From DATEAV01 sp964575425 (lineage in GTDB: Bacteria > Chloroflexota > Anaerolineae > Anaerolineales > E44-bin32), in contig CAZNRD010000028.1 of NCBI GenBank assembly GCA_964575425.1, forward strand, positions 1 to 39,068: a stretch of DNA of 39,068 nucleotides. Direction: 5' to 3'. Every line of letters starts with the position of its first letter. Position 1 is the first letter of the stretch. This document shows positions 25,187 through 32,235 of the stretch, piece after piece. The notes beneath the pieces are model-generated. The model was given only the letters and a program-made list of their open reading frames with translations. It was not told the DNA's origin and did not search any database. The translations under genes and the position numbers were made by a program.

Positions 25187-26785
25187 TCACCCCAGGGGCA
25201 CAAGCTTGCCGGGGTTCATCCATCCCTCCGGGTCGAATGTGCGGCAGATTTCCCGAAGGACTTGCGTTCCCAGCACGCCCTTCTCTGCTGTGAGATACGC
25301 GGTGTGATCCGTGCCGACGCCGTGCTGGTGACTGATTGTGCCGCCATGCGTCAGGATGACCTGGCTGGCGGCATGCTTGAGGGTGTGCCAGCAGTGCAGG
25401 GTCTCATCGGGATCGGCGGCGCGACGGAAGAGGTAGGTGAGATAGAGACTGGCGCCGTCGCGGTACACATGGGAGAGGTGGGCGAAGGCGAGGACGCGCT
25501 CACCGAACGGCTCGAGGCCGCTGGCGAGAGCCGCCGTGAGACCGGCAGCGGCAGGAAAGAGGCGAGCCCAGGGCAGCGCGGTCTCCAGGGTGTCAATGGC
25601 GTAGCCGCGCTCCCACAGGGTGTTGCGCAAGTAGGGCGTGAGGAAGCGGGACTTGCGCCACTTGCGACCGATGAAGGACCCACTGGGCAGGCCCCCGTGG
25701 CGGCGGATCACCGCTTCGGCTTCGCGACGGGCATGCGAGGTATCGCTGCGGCTGCCGGTGACGGCGTAGACCAAGAGGCAGCGCTCGGGACCATATGCGA
25801 GGGTGCGCAGACCGCGATCGACCCAGCCCACCAGGCGGTCCTTACCAGAGAGCACGAGCGTGGTCTGAGTCTCCAGGGGGTCGCTCAGGCGCAGCATGGA
25901 CACGGCGGTGCCGGACTGCGCGATCTCGCGCACGGCCTCGGCGCCGGTAGGCCAGTCGTGGAAAAAGGCTCCGTGGAATTCCTCTCTCTCGGGCAGGGAA
26001 CGGATGCGGATGACGGCCCGGGTGATGATGCCCAGGCGACCTTCGGAGCCGAGCACGAGGTGGTGCAGATCAGGGCCGGCGGCACTGGCCGGGAAGGGTG
26101 GGAGGTCAAGCACGCCGACCGGGGTCTCGATGTGACCGCCGGCGAAGTGGTCCTCGATGCGCCCGTAATGGTATGACTGCTGCCCGCTGGAGCGTGTCGC
26201 GATCCAGCCGCCGAGGGTGGACAGTTCGAAGGACTGTGGGTAGTGGCCCAGGGTGTAGCCGCGAGCGTTGAGCTGAGCTTCGAGGTCCGGCCCGCTCACG
26301 CCGGCCTCGAAGGTCGCCAGGAGGCTGACCTCGTCGAGGTCGAGCAGGCGGCGGAGGCGAGACACGTCGACGGTAAGCGAGGGGAGGCTGTCTGAAGGCG
26401 GATTGATGTGGCCGACGACGCTGGTCCCGCCGCCATAGGGGATCAAGCAAGTGCTACTTGTGCGGCAGAAGTCGAAGAGGGCGCGCACTTCCTCGTCGGA
26501 GGTTGGATAGGTGACAGCGTCGGGGAAGGCAGGGATGCGGCCGGAGCGCAGCGCCACCCAATCCGGCAAGCTTTGGCCGCGCGCATGGCGCAGGCGCGTT
26601 TCAGGGTCAGCGATGAATGAAGGATGGGAGGGGAGGCGTGAAGGAGGCACGCTGGCCACGACGCTCTGGAAAGGGGCATCGGGCGCAGGCTGCCCGGGGC
26701 CGAGCCGTCTGGCCAGGAAATTGGCCGCCGACTCCGGCAGTGGGTAGTGAGTGGCTTCATCCCCCCAACCGTTCCAGCGTCTCAT
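25187..26785 (-). CDS. FAD-binding oxidase resembling alkyldihydroxyacetone-phosphate synthase
   Basis: A 532-residue VAO-type flavoprotein. It matches eukaryotic AGPS (alkyl-DHAP synthase) along its length: RWNGWG at the N-terminus, the FAD loop PYGGGTSVVG (116-125), a GGWIATRSSG stretch and GPDLHHLVLGSEG, a WRKSRFLTPYLRN segment, Tyr448 in GASLYLTYLF, and FDPEGWMNPGKL. AGPS replaces the acyl chain of acyl-DHAP with a fatty alcohol to make ether lipids. The active-site histidine run HHH of AGPS is HQH here (486-488), so the chemistry may differ. ATG 26785 overlaps the regulator stop (ATGA). An extended frame to 27058 overlaps the regulator gene and is rejected. Glycolate oxidase-like activity is the alternative. 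Confidence 0.8.
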   Translation of the reverse strand: MRRWNGWGDEATHYPLPESAANFLARRLGPGQPAPDAPFQSVVASVPPSRLPSHPSFIADPETRLRHARGQSLPDWVALRSGRIPAFPDAVTYPTSDEEVRALFDFCRTSSTCLIPYGGGTSVVGHINPPSDSLPSLTVDVSRLRRLLDLDEVSLLATFEAGVSGPDLEAQLNARGYTLGHYPQSFELSTLGGWIATRSSGQQSYHYGRIEDHFAGGHIETPVGVLDLPPFPASAAGPDLHHLVLGSEGRLGIITRAVIRIRSLPEREEFHGAFFHDWPTGAEAVREIAQSGTAVSMLRLSDPLETQTTLVLSGKDRLVGWVDRGLRTLAYGPERCLLVYAVTGSRSDTSHARREAEAVIRRHGGLPSGSFIGRKWRKSRFLTPYLRNTLWERGYAIDTLETALPWARLFPAAAGLTAALASGLEPFGERVLAFAHLSHVYRDGASLYLTYLFRRAADPDETLHCWHTLKHAASQVILTHGGTISHQHGVGTDHTAYLTAEKGVLGTQVLREICRTFDPEGWMNPGKLVPLG

Positions 26786-27495
26786 CTTGCCTCCCCGGCC
26801 GGTGCGGCTTTCTCGGTCTGCTGCCACAGCTCCAGGCTCTCGCGCATGACGCGTCGAGCGATGGCCTCGGCTCTGTCGGCGCGTCCGGAGCGGGCGGCGC
26901 GCAGCAAATCGCGGTAGAAGGCCTTCGAGTGCTGACGTGTCTGGGCGACGGCGAAGTAGCGTAGGGCGAGGGTGAGATACAGGTCGCCGAAGCCGTTGAG
27001 GATGAGGGTGAAGACCGGATTGCCGGAGGCGATGGTGAGGAAGCGATGGAGGTCCCAATCGGCCTGGGCGTAGCAGTCGGGATCTTCCGGGAGCGAGAGG
27101 TAGGGCTCAAGGAGTTGGGCCACCTGGCCCGGCGTGCGGGCGACGGCCAGGCGGACGTAGGCGGGAGCCAGGGCCAGGCGGATGCTGAGCAAGTCCGGGA
27201 CAAAGTGCGGCGGAAGGTGGTTGCGATGACGGGCAATGGCCGCCAGCACGCCGAGGTTGCCCTCGTGCCAATAGTCCCGCACGCGCGTGGGGAGGCCGTG
27301 GTGGATTTCGAGCCAGCCGTCGCGCGCCATGCGCTGCAAGGCCTCGCGCAGCGTAGGGCGGGTGACGCCCAGGGCGAGGGCGAGGTCGCGTTCGGGCGGC
27401 AGGCTGCTGCCGATGGGGAAATGGCCGTCGAGGATGGCTCCGATGAGGCGGGCCTCGGCGAGTTCCGTGGGGCGGAGCGGGCGCGGCCAGTTCAT
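26782..27495 (-). CDS. fadR: GntR-family regulator of the FadR (acyl-CoA-responsive) type
   Basis: A 237-residue regulator that resembles E. coli FadR (239 aa) over its full length. The winged helix has LPPERD, GVTRPTLREALQRMARDGWL and HHGLPTRV; Arg36, Thr45, Arg46, Thr48, Arg50 and His66 correspond to FadR DNA-contact positions with an offset of one. The C-terminal domain has ASGNPVFTLILNGF, YFA, and RESLELW, matching the acyl-CoA-binding part (Ser219 and Trp223 of FadR). It precedes and overlaps the AGPS-like gene. A GGTCTGACC palindrome lies 13 bases upstream. Repression relieved by long-chain acyl-CoA is the inference; the resemblance is by eye, not by alignment. Confidence 0.82.
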   Translation of the reverse strand: MNWPRPLRPTELAEARLIGAILDGHFPIGSSLPPERDLALALGVTRPTLREALQRMARDGWLEIHHGLPTRVRDYWHEGNLGVLAAIARHRNHLPPHFVPDLLSIRLALAPAYVRLAVARTPGQVAQLLEPYLSLPEDPDCYAQADWDLHRFLTIASGNPVFTLILNGFGDLYLTLALRYFAVAQTRQHSKAFYRDLLRAARSGRADRAEAIARRVMRESLELWQQTEKAAPAGEAR

Positions 27496-27507
27496 AGCGT
27501 GGTATGA

Positions 27508-27516
27508 GGTCTGACC
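27508..27516. promoter_or_regulatory. Candidate FadR operator core (GGTCNGACC)
   Basis: GGTCTGACC is a perfect inverted repeat matching the core of the E. coli FadR consensus AACTGGTCNGACCAGTT, with A and G following on the right. It lies 12 bases before the regulator's ATG, where binding would block initiation of its own operon. The outer bases match only partly. Confidence 0.5.
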
Positions 27517-27612
27517 AGCGTCCTCACGGTAGCACGGATCTGAGCACGCGTCCAGTGACTTTTCTCACAAGGCCGAAGCCTCAGGCCGGCCTGGCATTTG
27601 GGCCGGGCGGGC

Positions 27613-28098
27613 TTACTCCGGGTTTGACCAGTGGGCGATCAGGCGGCGCAGGTCAGGGCCGAGGGCGGCGAGTTCTTGGCGCAGAAGGGCGGCGGAGGCC
27701 GCCGCCTGCCGATGGGCTTCGTCGAGTCCGTCCTGCGCGCGGGCGCCGGGGAGGCGGCCGCGGATCTCCAGGGCGAGGGCATCCGCCGCGCGCAGGAGAT
27801 AGGTGCGAGTGTGGTTGCGAAGATCGTAGGCGAGGTCGGTGCAGCGGCGCAGTTGGCCGGCCAGCTGTGGGTGGGAGCGGCGCAGCGGCGCCTGGACCTC
27901 CGAAGCGCATTGATTGAAGCGCATCAAGGCGCGGTCGATGGCATCGAGCGTGGTCCCGCTGTCGGGCGGCCGGCGGGTGGCGATGGCGCTTGCACAGCCA
28001 TCCAGGATGTGCTGAAGGCTGTCGAACCACTCGGCCAACCCGGCTGCAGTCTGTCGCTGCCGGCGTCGCCTTCGGGAAGAGAACCAGGCAGACAACAT
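27613..28098 (-). CDS. Helical hypothetical protein (161 aa)
   Basis: A 161-residue, arginine- and alanine-rich protein with a basic N-terminus (SRRRRRQRQ). It is predicted mostly helical and has no transmembrane segment, signal peptide or motif I recognise. Cysteines at residues 35, 64 and 86 are scattered. Its start ATG at 28098 lies 15 bases after the stop of the NERD-like gene, so the pair is probably co-transcribed. Function unknown; length and composition allow a coiled-coil partner for the membrane protein. Confidence 0.55.
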   Translation of the reverse strand: MLSAWFSSRRRRRQRQTAAGLAEWFDSLQHILDGCASAIATRRPPDSGTTLDAIDRALMRFNQCASEVQAPLRRSHPQLAGQLRRCTDLAYDLRNHTRTYLLRAADALALEIRGRLPGARAQDGLDEAHRQAAASAALLRQELAALGPDLRRLIAHWSNPE

Positions 28099-28113
28099 AC
28101 GCCCGAGGCCGGC

Positions 28114-28812
28114 CTATCCGAACGCGGATCCGTCGTCGAGCAGCGACCGCAGCCGATCGTACGTGTCCTGTGGCATGGGCTCACGCCCCTTGGGCAGAAG
28201 GCTGCGCAGTTGCTTGGGCTGGCACACGGGGATAGCGGGCGACTGTGCACTGATCGAGACGGCGGGGTGGGTGAAGACGACCACCGCATGAGCCGGGACT
28301 AGGGAACCGTCCGGCATCTTCGCCTCCAGGACTTGGCTCACCCGGGCCGCGGCCTGTTGAGCGTCGGTGATCGGGTCCCCCAGGGGCTCCTCGAGGAAGA
28401 AGCGGAGAGCCTTGCCAAGGGTGATCCTCTGGTGCCATTTGCCTCGCCTGTATTCGAAGATGCCCTCCCCGGCTCTGGTCTCGAGCACGATGACGCCCAT
28501 GGGCATCAGCAGCAGATGCTGTGGGGCGTGGGGCAGGTAGTGGTACAGGCGGCATCGGTCGTCGAGGCCCTTAAGTGCGTGATCGAGGACCTCCTCAGGC
28601 CGGGGCTTCTTCACCCAGCGGTTGGCCTGATAGATGCCGACGCTGGCGACGGCGAAGCCGACCAGGAGCAAGGCCGCGCTGACCGTTGCCCAGCCCGGGC
28701 GCCAGAGGTTAAGGGCAACACTGGCAAGGACCGCCAGGAGTCCGCCGAGGCTTGCGGCGTGGGCGGCGCGCTGGCGGCGCTGCAGCGCCTGCTGATCGAG
28801 GATGACCTTCAT
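28114..28812 (-). CDS. Two-transmembrane protein with NERD-like domain
   Basis: A 232-residue protein. Residues about 20-41 and 43-62 form two adjacent hydrophobic helices. The following part resembles a NERD (nuclease-related) fold: the region LPHAPQHLLLMPMGVIVLETRAG matches the family's characteristic GVFVIETK strand, with glutamate and arginine in place of glutamate and lysine. This suggests a membrane-bound NERD-like protein but does not prove nuclease activity. It lies 29 bases after the FGGY kinase stop. Role unknown. Confidence 0.6.
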   Translation of the reverse strand: MKVILDQQALQRRQRAAHAASLGGLLAVLASVALNLWRPGWATVSAALLLVGFAVASVGIYQANRWVKKPRPEEVLDHALKGLDDRCRLYHYLPHAPQHLLLMPMGVIVLETRAGEGIFEYRRGKWHQRITLGKALRFFLEEPLGDPITDAQQAAARVSQVLEAKMPDGSLVPAHAVVVFTHPAVSISAQSPAIPVCQPKQLRSLLPKGREPMPQDTYDRLRSLLDDGSAFG

Positions 28813-28841
28813 TCTGGCTGTCTCGCTTCGCCGTGCCTCGT

Positions 28842-30380
28842 TCAGGCGCCCCCGTGTCGCTCGCGGTAGAGCGGTGCCAGCGCGTGATACAGGTCGCGGT
28901 ACTGGCGGTAGAGCGAATCGTACCGCGCTTTCCGTGCATCCTGGGCCGGCTCGACGGTGTGGCTGATCTCCACCAGGTCGTCGATGGCTTCCATGCCGGG
29001 ATAGAGCCCCAGGCCGATGGCGACGGTCAGCGCTGCGCCGATAGCCCCCGCTTCCTGTGCGTGGCTCAGCACGCGGAGTGGGCGGCCGGTGATGTCACTG
29101 ATAATCTGAGTCCACACGGCGCTGGTGCTGCCGCCGCCGATCGCCTGAAGCGGGCCGATGCTCAAGCCGATGGCCTCCATGGCTTCGATGATCCAGCGAA
29201 GGTGGAAGGCGACTCCTTCCATGACGGCGCGGGCCAGGTGGGCTTTCGTGTGGCTGAGGCCGAGGCCGACGAAGGCGCCTCGAGCATAGTGGTCGAGGAC
29301 TGGAGCGCGCTCGCCGGAAAGCCACGGGGCGAAGAGCAAGTCATCCGCTCCCGGTGGCACCGAAGCGGCCATCTGACTGATGAGCTCGTAGGTGGAGATG
29401 CCCTGGGCTTCGGCCTGTGCTGCCTCCGCCTGACAGAAGGCATCTCGGAACCACATCAGCGCGCCACCCCCGGTCTCCATCTCGCCGGCGAGGATCCACT
29501 TGTCGGGGTCGATGTGGTTGAGGGCCCAGAAGGGCTTGGCAGAGTCGTTGACGAAAGTTCGACTGGACACGCCGACCCAGGTGGCGGTGCCGACGCACAG
29601 ATGTGCCTTGCCGGCGGCGTTGGCGCCGGAGCCGGACTGAGCCACCGCGACATCGCCCGCGCACGCCACGACGGGTGTGCCGGCGCGCAGGCCGGTCAGG
29701 CGGGCAGCGCTCTCGGTCACCTCGCCGATGACCTGGGTGCAGGGGACGGCCGGAGGCAGTCGCTCGATCGGGATGCCAAGTGCGGTGCAGGCTTCGGGTG
29801 ACCAGGTCTTGCGGTGGGGGTCGAAGAGGAAGTAGACCGAGGCGCCGTGGTAGTCGGTGACGGCGCGGCCGATGAGTTGGAGCAGGATGTACTCCTTGCA
29901 ATCGAGCAGGAGCGCTGTCCGTTCCCAGAGGTCGGGCCGCTCTTCCTGGAGCCAGAGGATCTTGGGGATGATGTCCTTGGCGGTGGGGATGTTGCCGGTG
30001 TGGTGGAAGAGCAGGCGGGGCAGGTCGCCGGCGAGGATGCGGTCTGCCTGGCGCGTGCTGCGCACGTCGAGCCAGGAGAGCATGGGGGTGAGGGGCTGGC
30101 CGGCCTCGTCGACGGGCAGCAGGTTGAACATCTGGGCGGAGATGCCCACGCCGAGGATGTCGCGTGGCTCGATGCCGGACTGCTGGATGACCTGGCGGGT
30201 GGTGCTGGCTACCGTGCGCCACAGCTCGTCGGGATCCTGCTCGGCCCAGTCGGGCCTCGGGTAGTTGACGGGGTAGGGCTGGTAGTGCGTGTGCAGGATG
30301 CGGCCGCGCAGGTCGGTGAGGACAGCCTTGTCGCCGCCGGTGCCGGTGTCGTGGGCGAGGAGGTATTTCGCGTCGGGCAT
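28842..30380 (-). CDS. FGGY-family carbohydrate kinase (xylulokinase-like)
   Basis: A 512-residue FGGY kinase. The N-terminal phosphate loop is HDTGTGGDKAVLTD (10-23), WLDVRS lies near residue 103, and catalytic base Asp243 is in CAGDVAVAQSG. The C-terminal ATP region contains AIGGGSTSAVWTQIISDITG, typical of xylulokinase and related enzymes. The substrate is likely a ketopentose or a related polyol, not determinable here. It is last of the main catabolic genes after the APC permease, metallophosphoesterase and nucleotidyltransferase in the UTRA-regulated operon. It is distinct from the first FGGY kinase at 21869-23416 in motif sequence, so the two are not recent duplicates. Confidence 0.88.
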   Translation of the reverse strand: MPDAKYLLAHDTGTGGDKAVLTDLRGRILHTHYQPYPVNYPRPDWAEQDPDELWRTVASTTRQVIQQSGIEPRDILGVGISAQMFNLLPVDEAGQPLTPMLSWLDVRSTRQADRILAGDLPRLLFHHTGNIPTAKDIIPKILWLQEERPDLWERTALLLDCKEYILLQLIGRAVTDYHGASVYFLFDPHRKTWSPEACTALGIPIERLPPAVPCTQVIGEVTESAARLTGLRAGTPVVACAGDVAVAQSGSGANAAGKAHLCVGTATWVGVSSRTFVNDSAKPFWALNHIDPDKWILAGEMETGGGALMWFRDAFCQAEAAQAEAQGISTYELISQMAASVPPGADDLLFAPWLSGERAPVLDHYARGAFVGLGLSHTKAHLARAVMEGVAFHLRWIIEAMEAIGLSIGPLQAIGGGSTSAVWTQIISDITGRPLRVLSHAQEAGAIGAALTVAIGLGLYPGMEAIDDLVEISHTVEPAQDARKARYDSLYRQYRDLYHALAPLYRERHGGA

Positions 30381-30400
30381 GAGACCTCAAGCGGGTCGGG

Positions 30401-31183
30401 TCAGCGGCCGGCCAGTTCTTCGACGTCTTCGTACCACTTGACACGATTGCCCAGGCGGGCGCGCAGCTTCCACGAAATGCTCTTGGGCGTCTCATCGATG
30501 CGCCAATGGAGGTCATCGAGGCGCTCCGCGACGACCCTTCGGTCCTCTTCGGTGAGCTGCGGGTACTTGGGCAGGAACTCCTTCACCAGCGAGAGGTTCC
30601 CGGTCACGGTGCGCCACATGCCCCAGTCTCGCGAGGTCAGCCCGGTGAGGACCTCGGCGTTGATCGTCTCGTCGTCGCCGGGGCCGACGGGGTGTTCCCG
30701 CAGGAGCATGATGGCGTCGATCAGGTCCTTCTCGTTGATGCGGACGATCTGCAGCTTCCCCAGCAGGAGTTCCGCCAGGGGGAGGGTGAGGTGCTCGGCT
30801 TCCAGCCGGCCGTTGAGCGGGATGACGTGGTTGAAATGCAGACGGTCGAAGAAGACGTCGATGTGTCGCCCGAAGAGCGGGTCGTGGAAGAGCATGCGCT
30901 GCTCGCCGAACAGGCGAGAGACCATGCGGTCCTCTTGGTATCCGAGTTCGGCCAGCAGGCGCTGGATGTCCTTGTAGAAGCGCTGATAGGAGGCGAAGTC
31001 GATGTCGGTGAAGACGCGGCCCATCGCCTCCTGGAAGTAGCCAAAGCGGGGGCAGTGCGTGCGAAAGGCGAGGGCTCCGATGAGGCGCAGCAGGATGTGC
31101 TGGTTCTCCGGGCGGGCCAGCGCCGCGAGAATGCGGTCTCGCTCTTCGATGAAATCCTCTCGGATGGCTCCGTAAGACGTCAC
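30401..31183 (-). CDS. AbiEii-like nucleotidyltransferase-fold protein
   Basis: A 260-residue protein that starts at GTG 31183, with GGGAG seven bases upstream. The pattern LLRLIGALAFRTHCP followed by RVFTDIDFASY, with Asp60 and Asp62 as metal ligands, resembles the DNA-polymerase-beta/AbiEii nucleotidyltransferase fold. Further along KLQIVRINEKDLIDAIMLLREH is typical of this group (a lysine and an EKD). AbiEii-type proteins are known from toxin-antitoxin systems, but no antitoxin is adjacent here; instead the gene sits in a metabolic operon. It may adenylylate or otherwise modify a small molecule or RNA. The longer open frame to 31312 enters the metallophosphoesterase gene and is not needed. 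Confidence 0.7.
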   Translation of the reverse strand: MTSYGAIREDFIEERDRILAALARPENQHILLRLIGALAFRTHCPRFGYFQEAMGRVFTDIDFASYQRFYKDIQRLLAELGYQEDRMVSRLFGEQRMLFHDPLFGRHIDVFFDRLHFNHVIPLNGRLEAEHLTLPLAELLLGKLQIVRINEKDLIDAIMLLREHPVGPGDDETINAEVLTGLTSRDWGMWRTVTGNLSLVKEFLPKYPQLTEEDRRVVAERLDDLHWRIDETPKSISWKLRARLGNRVKWYEDVEELAGR

Positions 31184-31209
31184 CGGTTCACTCCCAGAGG
31201 CCCGGAGCG

Positions 31210-32163
31210 TTAGCCGGAGATGAGGACATGGCCTTTGACCCGGTCGCGCTCCAGGTTGATGATCGCTGCTTTGAGGATCCCTTCCGCGTATTCGCTTCCG
31301 GCGTTGATGCACAGCGTGCGCCCGATGCGCGTGTGGCCCGGGGCCTCGTGGATGTGGCCATGGAGGCTGAGCAGAGGCTGGACCTTCTCGAGCGCCTGGC
31401 GCACAGCGGTGCTGCCCACCGGCTTCATCAGGACCTGGCCGCCGCGATGGACGATCTGCAGATTCCCGTCCAACTCGGGACAGACGTCCAGGCCGGAGTC
31501 GTAGGGCGGCACGTGGATGGCCATGACGGCTCGTTCGGATGCCTCCAGAAGACCGGCAAGGTCTGTCAGGCGCTGCTGCAGCACCTCTTCCTCGACGTCG
31601 CGCGCGCAGCGCCAGGGGGTCATGTTGGCGTAGGAAAGGCCCACCAGCTCATGGTCATCGTTGAGCCAGAAGCGGCGGCCATCGGGATTGTGGATGTGCT
31701 CGTACCCTACGATGGCGGCATCGATGGCGAAGATGTCGTCGTTGCCTGGCATGAAGTACAGGTGGAGGCCGCGCGGGCCAATCGTCTCCTCGGCCAGTGT
31801 CATCCACTGGCGCAGACGGTTGACCATCTCCCGCTCGAAGCGCTGGGCCATGGCGGAGGGATCCGCCTCCAGGGCGGCGGCTTCGTCCTGTTCCAGGACG
31901 ATGGGATAAAAGCCCACGCTGCTGACCGTCTGGGTCAGTCTGGCCAGGGCCTCGGGCGTGGCGGGGGTTTCCCGCCGGCCGAAGAGGTGAGCCTCGTAGC
32001 GGCCGCCCCCCTGGTGGACGACGGGGACCATGGCTTTGCCGGTGATGTCGCCACCGACGATCAGGGCATCGGCTTTGTACTGGAGCGCGGCGCCGAGGAA
32101 CTTGCGGAAGAAGGCTTCGGAGCCGTGGAAATCAGAGGCGTACAGGATGCGGAACATACCCAT
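31210..32163 (-). CDS. Calcineurin-like metallophosphoesterase
   Basis: A 317-residue protein with all phosphoesterase motifs in order: ASDFHG (Asp11, His13), GGDITGK (Asp39), MPGNDD (Asn141), AIHVPPYD (His217) and LHGHIHE (His268, His270, His272). The dinuclear metal site is complete, so the enzyme should hydrolyse phosphate esters; the substrate is unknown. ATG 32163 is chosen because it starts the conserved domain; the extended frame reaches into the perfect hairpin at 32182-32212 and is rejected. ATG 32157 is an alternative. It is between the permease gene and the nucleotidyltransferase gene, 27 bases from the latter. Confidence 0.85.
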   Translation of the reverse strand: MGMFRILYASDFHGSEAFFRKFLGAALQYKADALIVGGDITGKAMVPVVHQGGGRYEAHLFGRRETPATPEALARLTQTVSSVGFYPIVLEQDEAAALEADPSAMAQRFEREMVNRLRQWMTLAEETIGPRGLHLYFMPGNDDIFAIDAAIVGYEHIHNPDGRRFWLNDDHELVGLSYANMTPWRCARDVEEEVLQQRLTDLAGLLEASERAVMAIHVPPYDSGLDVCPELDGNLQIVHRGGQVLMKPVGSTAVRQALEKVQPLLSLHGHIHEAPGHTRIGRTLCINAGSEYAEGILKAAIINLERDRVKGHVLISG

Positions 32164-32181
32164 GATGCACGTTTCCGGATG

Positions 32182-32212
32182 GGACCCGGGAGGGAATCCC
32201 CCTCCCGGGTCC
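32182..32212 (-). terminator. Perfect 13-bp stem-loop between permease and metallophosphoesterase genes
   Basis: GGACCCGGGAGGG (32182-32194) and CCCTCCCGGGTCC (32200-32212) pair perfectly around the loop AATCC. It lies 23 bases after the permease stop (32236) and about 18 bases before the metallophosphoesterase start. No U-tract follows, so it may act as a partial terminator or mRNA-stabilising structure rather than a standard intrinsic terminator. Confidence 0.6.
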
Positions 32213-32235
32213 ATAGGTCGGGAAGCGGCTGCTTC

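Noticed and set aside
25094..26176. A 360-residue plus-strand open frame antisense to the AGPS-like gene
   Set aside because: The minus-strand gene has clear FAD-oxidase motifs; this frame has none and low-complexity composition.
27586..27597. CAGGCCGGCCTG palindrome near the end of the hypothetical gene at 27613
   Set aside because: It has no loop and no obvious partner or position relative to a promoter, and such GC palindromes are frequent here.
30401..31183. Type IV toxin-antitoxin (AbiE) system
   Set aside because: No AbiEi-like antitoxin gene is adjacent; neighbours are metabolic genes in the same operon.
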